From positions 1,116,001 through 1,180,000 of the forward strand of contig JACKQL020000005.1 of NCBI GenBank assembly GCA_018296165.2: 64,000 nt of DNA, written 5' to 3'. The DNA comes from Termitomyces sp. T153 (taxonomy: Eukaryota > Basidiomycota > Agaricomycetes > Agaricales > Lyophyllaceae). Below are positions 1 through 13,700 of this stretch, one piece after another. The notes under the pieces were generated by a model, which was not told where the DNA came from, ran no database searches, and was given only the letters and a program-made list of their open reading frames with translations. A program made the translations under genes and the position numbers. Position 1 is the stretch's first letter. The number at the start of each line of letters is the position of its first letter.

Positions 1-457
1 CAGTGAAACAGTTTTACAGTCACGACGATGACCGTTCTCAATTTTTTTTCCTCAGAGAGAAAGACGCACAGGGAGTTAGACAATCGCAAGGTGTCCACCC
101 TAAGTACTTGACTACTTGTCAAAACGCCAACGTTGCGGTCAGAGGCGCGTCAATTCAATGCAAAGGTGAGTATCGCAACAACGGAGTTAATTCTACCATG
201 ATGGAATAGCTGCTCTATATGGTGACTCAGTCATGATGATTCCACAGAATCATGACTCGATGTCCGCCAGTTGTGCAATGCGCTTGGGTCATGGTCCAGA
301 GAAATCTGTTCATGACGGTATCAGGATGGGAAGCGGATAAGGTGCGAATCAGCTCACAATCTTGTTGGCCTTTCATTTCGAATTGCCGCCTGATCGAGGC
401 AACTGTGCACCACTCAGGCCATTCGACGACACAAGTGATCCAAATCCCGCATTGTAA
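1..457. other. No gene recognised
   Basis: Short open frames only. I saw no conserved motif, RNA gene or repeat. It lies downstream of the small minus-strand ORF that follows. Confidence 0.4.
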
Positions 458-706
458 TCATTCAGCGGATGCGTTGGGGGAGGGAGGGTGGGAGGGGGTC
501 ACAGACGATCCTGTGGTTGTAGGGGAGGATGAAAAACATTGGCACGTAGGAGACATAGGAGGAGGCGTGGGCATAACAGCGCCAGAGCCAAAACCATACG
601 TTGCAGAGAGCGCGCCAAATGCAGCTTCGTAATTTCTTGGCTGTTCCTTCAGGAGTAGCAACGAGGTAAGGGTGGTAGTGGAGGAACTGGTAGAGGCAAG
701 GGACAT
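458..706 (-). CDS. Small hypothetical protein (82 aa)
   Basis: An ATG-initiated open frame with a Ser/Thr-rich start, then a segment reading KEQPRNYEAAFGALSATYG and a Pro/Ser-rich tail with a CQC pair. The middle segment looks like constrained coding sequence, not random translation, and the tail is low complexity. I do not recognise a named family. It could be a complete small protein, or the first exon of a gene that continues off the left edge if a donor site lies before the stop. No function is proposed. Confidence 0.4.
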   Translation of the reverse strand: MSLASTSSSTTTLTSLLLLKEQPRNYEAAFGALSATYGFGSGAVMPTPPPMSPTCQCFSSSPTTTGSSVTPSHPPSPNASAE

Positions 707-1110
707 GTGTGATTCAGTAGTCTAGTGTGGCGGCTGTTACGTGTCAAAGAACTGGGAGGTGCTGGACGATTGTATTTGAGGAAAGAGTTGTGCTTTTATG
801 GTCTTCGTAAAGATCCGCACTGTGTTTTCAAGCTGCTTGTGGAACTCATGAGTTAGTCGGCAACTGGTATGATTCAGCTAACGCTTAAACATAAAATCAG
901 CGGGCCCGCAGACGTCAACCGACCTTTTTCTTTCGACCTGGCCTCTAAGCATAAATGGAGTCAGAGCGAGTCATGCTGATTAGTTAACAATGAACATGCA
1001 AGTGAACTCCCTGTCAAAGTATACTCTTAAACTTCAAAAATACCCAGTCATCCATTATGAGTGTATTGGAGGCGTAAAACTCTATGGACAACATCCTGGT
1101 ACACCTGTCT
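707..1110. other. Intergenic, downstream of QCR2
   Basis: Holds the 5' side of the small minus-strand ORF and the likely 3' UTR of QCR2. Nothing else is recognised. Confidence 0.4.
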
Positions 1111-2599
1111 TCAGAGGCCGATCTCATCGGCATAGGGCAGGGCAGTTGCGTTTCCAATAGCGACGTAGGTGGGTTTGCCCGTGACGAGTTTAGACACAGC
1201 CTGGAAAATTTGAGGTCATAACTTCCCGTAGAGAATGTTTCATCACTCACTTTCGAGACCCCAGCAGCCGAAACGTTGTCGAACGATGCGAGCGTCGCGC
1301 CGAGGGTGGTGGGAGCACCAGCAAAAATCTACAAGAGTAGATTGTATTAGCATTCACGACGAAACCCACAGCAGCACAACGTGTACCTCGGAGCCAAACG
1401 TGGCCGCGAGGCCATCCCGACTTTCTACAGCACTTGCAGCAGCAAATTTAGCCTTCGCAACCGCTTTCTTGAGGTCTTCAGCCGACAATCCGCCGGCAGC
1501 CTTTTTCAGCTCCGCAACCGCAGCCGTAGCGGCAGTCTTCACCTCCGCAGCAGTCGCACCCTGGATGAGAACGCCTACAAGGGTCGCGTCTGAATACGGG
1601 AGGTACACAGACTGTACAGACGCGTAAGTAGGAATCGCCAAGCTCAATGGAGAGATGCCCTTTGACCACTTGACAGAAGGTGCGGGCGAAATGTGGGCCG
1701 CGAGTGTAGCGAGCTCGGGAGAGGGAGTACCAGTCGCGCCGAAACCAATAAAGACAGTCTGAGGACCGTTATGGGCGTCGATACGGGTCTCTCCGCCGAA
1801 ATACGCTGAGGCAGAAGACGTAGCTGAGGCAGAGGCGGGGGTGGCAGCAAAGGATTTCTCGACGAGTTGAGAAAGGAGTGATTGGTCGATACCTGAGCCT
1901 AAAACAGCGATGTTGCCCTTAGTGAAGGCAGATTTCGCGAAGGCCTTGATGTCTTCGGCGGTGATAGTGGAGTGTGAGGGAGCGAAAAGTGACGCGCCGA
2001 GACCAGAGCGGAAAGCGAGGGCGTGCGCAATATCGATGGCATGAGTGGCGGGATCAGTATTCACTGCAGCAGAATCAGCCTCAATCAACGGTGTCACGTA
2101 TTCTTCGAACTCATGACGAGTGAATTTAGCAGAGTTCACGAAAGATGAAAGTACATCGACGAAGAATTGCCTACAAGACTTCTGGGTTGACGTATTTTAC
2201 AAATCAGAGAGTCACTCACTCGTCGCCACGAAGAAACTCAGCCGTCAAGGCGAGATGTTCCCTCGTCAAGCTGGCAGACAAGACACCTCCGTAGAGCTCA
2301 CTCTCACGAATAGTCCCGAGGGCCGACCGTTTTGCGGTACTCTATCAATTCCTTGAGTGCCTCATCAATACTTGCGACCAGCATTTGCTGACCTTGAAAG
2401 CAAAGTTTTTCAACGCATTCGCAACGCCTGCTTTCGGCTCAAACCTGCTTCCGGCTTTAACAAGAATTGTCAAGGATGAAGTCGGTTGGTTGGCCTCAAC
2501 CGTGGCCACCCTGAGTCCAGCACTTTCAACAACGGTGGCGAATGAGCGCGCTGCTAGACGCTGCGTTTTCCGCGCTGTCGACAGTCTGGCGGCGAGCAT
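1111..2599 (-). CDS. QCR2: Cytochrome bc1 complex core protein 2, mitochondrial
   Basis: Subunit of respiratory complex III in the mitochondrial inner membrane, belonging to the M16 peptidase-like (MPP/core) family. Five exons (2599-2393, 2341-2220, 2170-1387, 1328-1251, 1200-1111) join through GT-AG introns of about 50-60 bases into 426 aa. The N-terminus MLAARLSTARKTQRLAARSF is an arginine-rich mitochondrial presequence. It is followed by the core-2 body, with VATVEANQPTSSLTILVKAG, then ESELYGGVLSASLTREH and the glycine-rich linker region. There is no HxxEH zinc-protease motif, as expected for core 2 as opposed to a processing peptidase beta subunit. The last exon ends with GKPTYVAIGNATALPYADE, a typical core-2 C-terminus. 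The exons sum to whole codons with no lesion. Confidence 0.93.
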
Positions 2600-2956
2600 C
2601 GGGAATTTTGGTGAAGAGCAAGAGGTTTGTGTGTACCAGTTGTTTTCGGACTTGCTAGGGCTTCCGGGTTATTCCGGCAAATAATTATTATATACGAGTG
2701 TCCCTGACTCTACTGTAACCACTTGGTCTATCCATAGTCAAGGCAGGTTCTTTGTTAAACTCAGCTTGAGGATTGAGACTGATTCGTGTGTTGATTAAGC
2801 GCTAAACCATGAAAGCTTGAAATATTTCATATACATGACAGGTTAGACATGACCTGGCCGGTGCCTCACCTTTCGAAACAGATTGAATCGAAAAGGTGTC
2901 ATTTGCATGTATATCTGATCTAGGTCATGAAATTTGCATAGAGAAGATAACTTGCA
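2600..2956. other. Intergenic between QCR2 and the methyltransferase gene
   Basis: Upstream region of QCR2 and 3' flank of the next minus-strand gene. It is AT-rich around 2690-2830. No specific element is identified. Confidence 0.4.
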
Positions 2957-4321
2957 CTAGATCCGCCGAGCATGCACGGTGTGTAAGACCACGACCAACC
3001 CTGGTACTGTACTCAAGTCATGCACATAAGCTGCCGTGATTGTTGCTACCTGCTCCTCCGTCAACCCTGCCTCCAACAACAGTGGCTTCACAGAGTCTGC
3101 GTAACGTACGAGCGTCGCTCCGAATGCTCTTCCGATATCCTTCATCCGCTGATCATGATGCCAAAGGCCAATGGGCAAGTAGTACAGATCGGCTGTGATA
3201 TCGCGGAAACACCCTGCAGCCTCCAGCAGAGCAGGGAGCGTACCGGCGATTGGCTGTATCCCTCGGCAGACATTCAGTGCATGAGTCAACACATCGAAGA
3301 ATGTGTAGGCGCCAGGTGCAAGCTCGCGAGGATTGACCCTCAGCGCGGATTGGAATGTGGGGTACCCGTCCAATTCGCAAGAGATGAATAAGCCATTCGG
3401 TCGAAGGACACGGCCGAGTTCCTGGAGGATGGCAGGGTAATCAATGATCTGAATTATTGAACAGTTATGGCTGTTTTTCGGAGAAGGAAAAGGAGGACGG
3501 AGACTCACGGCCATGGAGACACTCCGGGCATGCACTAGGTCAACGGATGCCGTGCGCCACCTGTATGATGTGTTGACATCGTGCATTTCAAACTGCACAT
3601 TGGGCAGCGGATATCGTGTGGCGATCGGTACTGTGCGCCGCAACAGCAACAGAAAATTGTTTCAGTTATGGTAAAAAGGAAGCGATGGTACAATAGAGTT
3701 GAAGACGTTCCCTACCTATATCGATACCTCTAAATTGAACGTGCGGAAACTCCCTTGCCATATCCATCACCCTGTGGATGATCAATCAGGCCCCTCGTCA
3801 GCTTGCGTGATTAATGGGTAAGAAGAAACTCCTATTGGTGGGCTCTTCGGTCAGATCAAGCTGCTTACCATTGACCAGTTCCTGTGCAAAGGTCTAGGAC
3901 CAATTTTTCACGCTCGTCTGTCGGCGCCAGAACGTCAGAAACTGGTCCAACATAGTGCGCGCCAATTAATAAATACAGAACTCTGTGCATAACTTTGAGT
4001 CGCTTTTGAAATTCAATTCGAAGGTTACCGAAGTTTTCAATATATAGTTAGCGCTTGGTCTGGGAACTGAATTCAGAGACTCACTTCTTGCTCCGGTGTG
4101 TCGACAGGTAGAGGATAATGCGAGGTGAAAAGTTGAGAGTGGAATAAGCGACCGTCCCTCTCAGAAAAATGGAGGGGGAACTGCTCTGGAGTGAGCTCAG
4201 TCAGAAGTGGGTCGTCAGGGATCACTGAATGGACTGTGGCGTCCATCATTTGGCGTGACACATCGATGGACTCGTCGTCGCTATCGTGATCGAAGCCGTT
4301 AATGTGCAGGGGAGATGTCAT
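2957..4321 (-). CDS. Class I SAM-dependent methyltransferase
   Basis: Predicted to transfer a methyl group from S-adenosylmethionine; the substrate cannot be read from sequence. Five exons (4321-4085, 4002-3869, 3771-3716, 3630-3509, 3448-2957) join in frame into 346 aa. The N-terminal 79 residues are acidic. SAM motif I reads LVLDLCTGTGQW and spans the second intron. The acidic residue of motif II lies in FRGIDIVP, and the post-motif segment is LQELGRVLRPNGLFISCELD. This architecture matches the many fungal Rossmann-fold methyltransferases annotated LaeA-like or UMTA-like. The C-terminal half carries an LLEAAGCFRDI segment typical of the family. No biosynthetic gene cluster is visible nearby, so a secondary-metabolism role is not supported here. 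Confidence 0.85.
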
Positions 4322-4987
4322 TCTTAATGGACAGGTGCGTAATTTGTTTGACTGGTCTCAATGAGTCTGATCAGTAAAAACAGACAGTTCATAAAAGCGA
4401 GGGAATAATACCTGGTAGTCGAGAATGGATAGATATATGTTTAGCAGGGAAGAGAATGAGTCCCAGCTAGCCTTACGCAGACATGGACTCCAGCTTTTGA
4501 AGAGATCGGCTGCCTACACGCAGCTTGCCGTCATAGCAGCGCCTAGAGTCGCGCACCAGTGTGATGTGTCCAGATACAAAGCAGATACCTATTACATTCA
4601 CTTCTGAGCTAATCGAGCTAGTAATAGACGAAGACAGGTAAGATATGTCTTATTCTGCGCCGTGGCGTGATCACCGTCAAGGCACAAGTCCAGATATCTT
4701 GAAGCAACGTTAAGTTTGTATTTGTGCCAAGTCTCCATATTTTAGTCGGAATCTTTTCATAGATGGAGATCCTATTGGTTTATGAGGACGAGGCCGTGTA
4801 CAAACCGTGCCAGACTCTGAGACGCGATCGGTGAATGTCACATCATCCTAGAACACGAGGTCACGGCACGCGGTCCTAGTCACAAGACGCGTGGTTGTTC
4901 TGTTCCGTCGGTCAGGCTTCACAGGTGACTCATCGGCCTTTGTTTATATAGCCGCTTTTGCTTCTCTTTGTGAGTATCTTCCTCAAG
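4322..4987. promoter_or_regulatory. Shared upstream region of two divergent genes
   Basis: About 670 bases between the minus-strand methyltransferase start and the inferred plus-strand polymerase start. A TATA-like tttatata lies near 4940, about 45 bases before the proposed polymerase ATG. No other motif could be assigned. Confidence 0.4.
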
Positions 4988-7900
4988 ATGAACCTCGACG
5001 TTTATTATCGGGAACAAGACGAACGGATGAGCATGCCTGACGAAGATATCGATGATTATCTTCAACGAATCGGTATCCATAGAAGCAGTCGGAACATCTT
5101 TCATGAACAGAAGATTAAGGAGCATGATTATCCTCAAGCTCAAGGTGAAAGCGGAAATGATGTTGAGCATGTAAGTTCTATGTCCGGGAAAATGCATGTC
5201 ATTGCTCCATCGAAGAAGATCACGGACAATTTGAGCCAGAGACCTCATGGAGGGGCTGCGAAAGTGAACACGAGGTATGACGCATGTATTATTATGGTTC
5301 AATCTAATAGGATGTGGCAACAGCGTTACCAACTCGATAAACTTCGTTATTTCGGATTCAATCGAGTAAGGCTTCTACTTGCTGCGGCTGGAAAATACTG
5401 ATGGATCAAAGAGCTTTCAAGGCTGAACCCAATAGTCTACTTGACAAGTCACAGAATATTTCACTTCAATTCCGTAAACGCAAAGTACCTCCGACCCAAA
5501 CAGAAGAGCGCACGCTACACAAGAGGGGAATGCAGCCAATGCCAATTTCAACCGAACCGATAGAACATCAAGATGTCGAAACCACCTCGTTGAATTCAGA
5601 GCATCTCAATCCGAGCAAAGTGACAGTTTTACCAGCCGAAAGTCACCCACCTAGGTGAGTGGAGCTCTCTTATTCCGTCTAATTTCTCACACGACACCTC
5701 GTCAAGCCTCGACGAAGCGATTGTTCTGCGAGACACCCTTGAGGCATCATTTCTAGCGGAAGATGTATCGCATCAAGAACAAAGTATACTTCATCCTGAA
5801 ACTTCAACCTCCAATAATTCGTGGAAATTCGCTACCACTTTTTCTACTTCATCCTCCGCTTTGCATGTGTATCATGAGTCTAAGTCAGGGGAACATTTAA
5901 TATATGCTACTCAGATCTCTGCTCATCTTGATTTGTCAGTCCCCATGAGGACGAGCGTACTTCACGGGACAAGGCGTCTTCCATGCTCCAGGACAAGGAA
6001 CATTCGGCATTACTTCCTAAGAATGATTTATTTCCAAGTAACTCTCCATGGGTTTCCGCACTGTCGCACCAAGATATTTTATGGTACGATTATCAATGAT
6101 TCAAGCCATGCATACAGCTTATTTTGTCTATGCAGCGTCCATGATCAATCATCACTATGTGAACCATACTCCCCGTCTCATGCTCCTGACCCCTCGACTT
6201 CGGTAACGTCGAAGCGGACTTCTCCAAAATTAAAATATCAGACGTTTCAAAACGCTGGTTCCCTATCGTCCCAGAAGAGGCAAGACACCCGAATGACATC
6301 TCCGCCATCCCCTTCGATCGAAGAAATTGCAGATATTTCGTCGTATGGTCCGTCATCTTCATATTGACAAAACCAACTCAGGTTATTCTCGTCCAGATTC
6401 AGCGACAGCCCTGACTCTAGAAGGAAAGACCCACTTCACCGTACACCCATCAAGGAAAAGCAAGTATCAAAGACTGCGCCTCTGGGGAAGATACCAGCAC
6501 TCAATCTGAAGATTATCGCTTTTCCTGGTCAAACCACCTCTCGCACACCGGATCCTCCCACGTCGCCTATCGACGAGATTTCCACAATTGACAGTGAAAG
6601 TTCCCTTCAAGCAGCTCCTAGCCTCTACCTAGAAGTCAAACAGCGAATAGCGGCGAGGCGAAGAGACAAACTCATCAAACTACCCTCTAAGACTGTAGCT
6701 ACGATGTCAAAGGATGCAACTGACGAAGACGACGAGTCGATAATTCACGTGTCATCGGCCTCTTCATCCCCGCGCTCTTCCTCACCACCTGGAGCGGTCA
6801 CGTCAGTTAAGTGTAACAGCGGGAAATCAACATCTTATCCCGCTACGACTGTTACTAAGGGCAAGGGCAAGGAGGTCACAGAACAAATGAAGTCAAAGGG
6901 TACGAAGGGTAAGAAAAAAGGGAAGCCTGCACCAGTAACGCCGGAGGAATACGCTCAGAGACTTGTTGATAAAGTTAAGGCGAAAAAGGCAGCAACTGGT
7001 ACTGACGCGCCTGTATCAAATTATAAATTCCTTCACGGTATGAATCTTTTTTATACGGGAGGCGATATGACATATGCATCTGAACGCACGCGTGGTCGAA
7101 TGGACCTTGTAAGTTTAGCCGCTGAATCTCCCATTCTTGTCAACTACTCATGCTCAATGCCCCCAGATTGTGCGTCACGGAGGGAATCTTCTTCCACGAT
7201 ACGATGCATCGATCGCCACACACATCGTCACCGACGCTAAGGTTCCCGCGACGCTGCGTGCTCTCGGGCTCAAGGATCTGAGCGAAATCCCCGATCATAT
7301 ACCTACCGTCACTTGGGATTGGGTTCTGACAGGATTTTCGAGTATGAACAAGAACGCGAAGATGCCTATGGATGACCCGGTCTTCTGGCACGCCGCATTC
7401 GCCCAGCGAATTGATGCCGGGATGAAGGTTCAGCCTAGAGCCAGTGAGAAGGGGAAAGCTAGAACATCTGATACTATAGACTTCAGCCATATTTCGTAAG
7501 TCTTCCGTAGTCCGTTGTTCACATGGTGGCTTGACGAGACAATTGTATTGTGCTCAGCAATTTTACTCAGGACAAGCCTCGGCGTCTCAGTACCTCTAGT
7601 TCACGGTCCATGCACAATGTAAACGACTCCGAGGACGAAGATCAGAGCGCGGACCGTGCGCAAGGAGCATTGCTATCGCCGCCGGCCTCACCAGGTCAAC
7701 CGGACCAGGGGAGGCGAAGCCGTGCAGCAAGCTCCTCATCAGTAGCCGAAGAAGCTGGCCTAAACAAGGCCTCGAATAATGACGATCCTCTGGCAGAGTT
7801 CTATGTAAAAGCACGTGCTGAGGCAGAGGTCAGTATACTCTCACTCAATATGTCCCATAGTTGACCAATTTTTCTGGACAATTAGTGGGCCAGACAGGGG

Positions 7901-9637
7901 GAAGTTTCAGAATCTGAAGCTCCGCCATCTGATTCAGATGTCGAAGAGCCAGCCGCTGCTTATGGACCACCAACTAAACGAGTACGTCAATGCGGACCCG
8001 GTTCGGGACCTTCCCTGATACGATCTATCTGAGCAGGGGTGGACATGCGACACCAAAGAAACCCAGAGGAAGACTTGTGCCAATCAAGATATCATCGACA
8101 AGGTTCGTTCATTCGATCTCAAGTACCTTCATAACTGATTCCAATTGACTATATACAGCTCGAAGAGCTAAAAGCGCTTCATGCGGCAAAGTTGGGGGAC
8201 GACGATCGCTGGCGGGTGTTCAGCTACAGCAAGTGTGAGTCAATGATCAGGGATGTCATACCTTAATGTTGAAGTGACCCCAGGCATTCGCGCTCTACGT
8301 AATCATCCCAAACGAATTGCGTCGTTTGCCGAAGCACGCGCTATTCGCGGCGTTGGGGAAAAAACTGCTGCAAAGGTACACGCCGGATACTATAAACATG
8401 TTGTGTGGATCTTCACGAACAATGGATGACTAGATTATGGAAATCATTGAGACCGGAGGGCTGCGTCGCATTGGCTACGAGAGAACTGATGACATCAAAA
8501 CGACCAAGATTTTCCAGGGCGTTTACGGAGTCGGCCAATCGACTGCATATCAATGGTATGCTGCCGGGTGTCGTTCTCTTGCAGATGTAATAGCTGGAAA
8601 AGGAGGTGTCAAATTGAGTCCCGCTCAAGAAATTGGTATTCGATTTTATGATGGTTGGGCAATGATCTCTTCGTAATGCCGAAAATTTGACCTCTCTTCT
8701 TTTGGTAGATATTAATGATCGAATGCCCCGTGAAGAAGCAAAGGAGATTTTCGAACTGATCAAACCAATCGGTAAGTCAGGTTCTTTGGCTTTCCAGACT
8801 TGTTCTCTCACGTCTGTCCAATCCTGCAGCTCTTGAGATTGACCACAGACTTTTTGTTGAAATTATGGGAAGTTATAGAAGGTGAGTTTCCATCTTCTTT
8901 ATGCTTCACGTATGGACTACGACCAATGTCAGAGGAAAAGTGGATTGTGGGGATATCGATATTTTGATCACTCGCCCGCCAGACGACGGGACGACACACG
9001 CAGGTCTGAATGTTCGTGTAGCGATAATAAAGACTTAGCTAACTGTTCCCAGGTGTTCTCTCCAAGCTTCTCGCCAAACTTCATAAAATTGGTATATTGA
9101 CAGAGGATCTCGCCCTTCCCGAGGATCCTGATGATCTTGAGGCAATATATAGAGGTCTCTGCCGAATCCCAGATCGAGGTGATGCCAAGCGCCGAAGAAT
9201 AGACTTTTTGACTGTCCCTTGGGCTTCTCGAGGCGCAGCGCTTTTATACTATACAGTTCGTCATGTCCACTTTCCAATGATGGACCAAATCTGACTCGGA
9301 TTTATAGGGTGATGATATTGTGCGTTCTCCTGCAAATCTATATTCGCTCTGACGCATTCTGATGCCGTGATTAAAGTTCAATCGTGCGATGCGCATGAAA
9401 GCCAATGTTCTTGGCTATTCTCTGAACCAGAGAGGTTTGTTTGGTGGAGTTGTTCGTGATCCGCGCAATCGACGTGTAAAATTGAACAAGGGCATGTAAC
9501 GCGTCGTAGAATTTTATATGTGGTAGTTGTGCTTACTGAGACCAACAGGCACGCTCATTGCTTCCGAGACTGAAGAGGAAATATTCCAGATTCTCAATGT
9601 TCCATGGCAAGAACCGCACGAGAGGGTTAGGGGGTGA
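4988..9637 (+). CDS. POL4: DNA polymerase family X (lambda/POL4-like)
   Basis: Nuclear gap-filling polymerase of base excision repair and non-homologous end joining. Multi-exon gene. A BRCT domain lies at about 7030-7495 (KFLHGMNLFYTGGDMTY, then VTWDWVLTGF). Next come the 8-kDa helix-hairpin-helix (IRGVGEKTAAKIMEI, 8350-8470) and the fingers hairpin (FQGVYGVGQSTAYQW). The palm has the catalytic Asp pair in GDIDILITRPP (about 8950) and the third Asp in RRRIDFLTVPWASRG (about 9195). The thumb contains GLFGGVVRDP and ends in VPWQEPHERVRG, the family's usual C-terminus. Upstream of the BRCT the frame is Ser/acidic-rich with several probable introns. The start at 4988 is inferred from an acidic segment beginning MNLDVYYREQDERM, so the 5' exon structure is uncertain. 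The catalytic part looks intact. Confidence 0.88.
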
Positions 9638-10764
9638 AATCTGCTGGTTGAGTTTTTCATTCCCTTCAATGGCTAGTTCAATGACTAGTTCAATAATGGC
9701 GCTTCGTTTGTGATGCCTTGCACTAGTAATCCGTCGTGAGGATACTTGGCATTAGTGCCACATAATAGCGTTATGTGTGTCATCGGACACTGTAGGAGCT
9801 GTATGTGAAAATGATAAAAGTACAAGAGCAATCTCAGATCGAATTCCCAAATCATTCGTCTAATGAATGATACCATGGAGTTTCTGCATATCCTTCCCAC
9901 TTCTTCCTTTTGGACCGGGTGTGTTTGCGCGTTGAACATGCTGAAGGAGAGTCCGGTTTCAAGTGCTCAACGTGACGAGTCGTTATTAACCAAGAGAAAG
10001 TGGAATGCATTTCCTTTTAGGGATGTGCTCTTGAAGACACCGGAGAGACGCCCTCTCTGCATTGTTTCCCACGGACAAGTTCTAGCCGATCTCTAGTTTG
10101 GTCCAAAGGAGGATGGAAAGAGTGTCATTGAAAATATGTAACATGTGTTTGTGAATATTATAGAACTCGTTGCTACAAAGACGTGACTTGTTGGTTTAAG
10201 TTCGTAAAGAACATGGAAAGACCATCAGAGTTTGTATAACTCAAAAGCTGAACGTGCGTCGTCAAATGAACACACGATATTTTTCTTCTCTCCTGACAGA
10301 GCACCTTGATGTTCATCAGTACCATCGGGATTCGCAAGTATAACTTGTAGCTTGTTGTAGTCGGGTCAGGTGCAGCAGAAAGTTCTGCCGCCCCATATCG
10401 GCCGAGAGTGTTCGGTTTAACTACTGTGACGTCTAACTTTGTGAGACATCGTCTCAAGTATTGTATTCGAAATGTTGGGAAAAGGCTTGGTGTAGAGTAA
10501 CTTTTTTTCACTACTAGGGTTTCACCGGAGTAAGTACGATTCTAGCGAGAATTTTGGTAATGTTTGTAACCTTGTAATCCCTGAGATTCCGAAGACTCTG
10601 CCGACGGTGAACGATACGCGCGCGGCTGCGGGACAAGTGGGTTGGGATTCCAAATCACCGATCTTGAAAAGCTTCAAGCTTTTTAAAGAAGAGCTTGACT
10701 CTTGACTGTAGCTGAAGCAAATGGGAATATTCATGTCACGCGGATAGTCCGTGCGCCTGACCAG
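9638..10764. other. Intergenic, no gene supported
   Basis: Two minus-strand open frames of 110-135 codons exist at 10173-10926, but neither shows recognisable motifs and one runs into the duplicated block. The region is probably 3' UTR of the polymerase plus spacer. Confidence 0.45.
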
Positions 10765-13700
10765 TGATGTGAAATCACAGGCTTGACCACGCGCGCGCTT
10801 GAACCCAACCACGGTCAAAGTTTGTGAGCTTGACTTCCTGACTTCTTCAGTTTGCGAGGTGCCTATGTCGCAAACGTTGTGACCACTTCTTTCATCAGGA
10901 ATCCAAACCTTGAAGCGGACTGCCAATTTCTGGTATCAAGGGCGATCTAACTACTTAGTCACTTATTCAGGTGTTCTGCGGGTTGTTTGTGACATATCTT
11001 GTAATCTCATTCTGTTGGCCTCGTGTCTGGTGATTCAATCAGATAACAATTTCGATAAAAGGTGAACCTACCCACTCTGACTCGTCCGATTGTTTGCTCA
11101 TCCGCTCACGCCCATGTCCGAACATCACTCAAAAATCACCGACACTCCTTATAAATCGGCAACTACAGTTAGCTTGCTACGCACGAAGACGGTGATGCAG
11201 CAAATCAAAGCTAATGTAGATAGGGATATAAAAAATACCCTCCACACTATCGACACCGAGGAGTTCTTAGAAACGATCATTCCCGCAATACCTACAATAG
11301 ACGGGAGCCTTCAAGCATTAATAAAGGATGGTACCTACGATGGCACCCGCTGGAAAGGATTTCCAAAGGAACCCCCTTCAAGCGAGAAACCACTCTACAA
11401 GCCTCTTGCCGCGATTTCGAATGCAATTGTCAGCACTATGTCGGAAGCGCAAGTTCGAACGAAAATCATCTATGTAGATCGCCACAATATTCCCCCACTA
11501 TCTCTGGAAGATGATATGGCAGCAACGCGTCCTGACGGCGCAGGGGCCCATCCCGGTGCTGATTTCGAAGAACTGGAGAAGAGGCTCAAAGTCCAGGATA
11601 ATATATCGTCTCGGACGCGCAGTAGTGCTGAAAAGAATAAAGAGGCCCAGAAAGAGTGTGCGAGAGAGAAGCAACGTCTTGTAAGTGCTTTCATTATCTA
11701 GCGACATGTTACCTTGTTTACCTTGTTAACTTCTGCCTAGCTTGACCTGTATCAGCTTTGGTGGATGTGTATCCATGTCGTTTACGAGATCAAGGTGAAG
11801 AAGACAGAAATGGAGCGGTATAGTGCTGTGAAGCAGCTTGCGGCCTATATGCATCAGGTCCTGATTGAACAGTTGGATCGACGCTTTGTACTGGGATTTG
11901 TCCTTCTATTCGACGAGCTCACGTTAGTGTTGTTCGATCGATCTGGAGTGACGATGACAAAAAAAGCAATTAACATTCACAAAGTGAGAAATCATATTCC
12001 GTTTGTCACCCAGTTCCTTTCATTGATGATTTGTAGCAACCGAAAATATTTATCCGAATCATGAGTGGTTTATCAAGTATGAGTCCTGCACAACTTGGGT
12101 GGGACACATCGATGGAGATTTATCGCCCGATTTCGAACGATATCAAGCCATCTTATACGATCGCTGACAAGTTTGAGGGCGTTTATGGCAAAGGTCGTTA
12201 TAACATCCATTGGCTCATTGATGTTGAACAAGGTGACGAAGTGGAAAAATACGTCGCTGTTTCAATGATCTCTGCCATACGTTCGGCGGAGATCTGTGGC
12301 CGCGCTACCGTTGTATACGAAGTTGTCAAATTCGATGAGAAAGACGATCCCAAAGAGGTCAGATCATATTACGGCTATTACTGGATCATTATCGATAATG
12401 TTTCGTTAGACATACGCACTGAAGCGTTATTGGAGGCCCATTCGGTCAGGTAACTCGGACCTATATCCGTCCGAAGGAAAAATCTACGAAATAATAGACG
12501 AGGGACAGGAGGACGATACGCTGAAACACGCTATTGTATATCACGACATCAAGGTTGATGACCAGGTTGACAGTACATTCGAATTGATCCGCCGTGGTAT
12601 GGTCGCTGAACGTTACGAGCGCCCCGTCAAACCGCTCCCGGCCAGCAGAGCCGAGACTGACGCTGATGCTGAACTTCGGGCAGATAGGCGTGATGTACCT
12701 GAAGACTCTCCTACTCCTACTGCCGACCCGTCAATTCTTACGCCTCTGGATCGTCATCATATGAATATCCTGATGCCCATGGGTCTGGAGATCAAATTGT
12801 TTTGCCATTTACTGGAGCTTTTAACATGTTTTCGTGACTTTCTCAGAGGTGTGCTCGCGTCTCGCTCTCCGTTTTTTTGTGCGAGTACTGACCATTTCTA
12901 TGATAGAGGAAAAACATGGCAATGATAAACTTGTCCTTCACCGCGATGTGAGCGCTGGGAACGTTCTGATATTTCAAGGGAAGGATGGCTCCTCTTGTGG
13001 TCGCCTGATGGATTATGATCATGCAAAAAAGGCGGAAAATTATGTTCTCTTCGGGACACGAAAACGCTCTCCCTCGGAACTCGAGAGGAAACGAAAAGTC
13101 ATGCGACCTCTCGTCGAAGATAGCTTGGAAAGGAAGGTAGAAAATGATGTCCTTGACGTAGCCTTGAAGTGGTTCGACGACACGATCGACGCCAGTGGCT
13201 ACATACGAACTGTCGCTAGACTTACCGGGGTAGTAGGTGAAAACGCTTCACAAAAACCTATTTGTGCGACTGATCTAGGATGGGGCCCTGTTGTAAGCTT
13301 GTCTTCCTCCAGTTGTTGTATTACGTCGTCACACCTCCATGCAGAACAAAACCTACAAATGGCCCGATTTTGCCAATCGTGAGGCTGGCCCAGGAGAACG
13401 CACGGTGGGTTCATGTTCCCTTGGAACATGTCAAGTGGATGTTAATATCTTCAAAGGGTACTCTTCCTTACATGGCTGGCGATGTAATCAATGAAAGATC
13501 TCTCCATAGTCCTGATGTGTGCGCAGAAGACAAACCATTCGTTCATGAGGCTATCCATGATGTCGAGTCTCTCCTCTGGGTCCTAGTTCGCTTGTGCTTA
13601 ACTCGCAAGGGTCCTGGTATAAACATGCGGCGTGAAGAAGAATTGGACGATAAATCTCCATCGTACAATAAGGAACTCCGAGACATGGTCGTTGCTCTGT

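Noticed and set aside
10173..10926. Two minus-strand open frames of 112 and 134 codons
   Set aside because: No motif or family resemblance. They lie in the spacer, and one extends into the duplicated block, where copy B does not keep it.
11377..12928. Idea that the FunK1 copy B gap reflects retrocopying
   Set aside because: Copy B keeps later introns and both gene flanks, so a genomic deletion is the simpler explanation.
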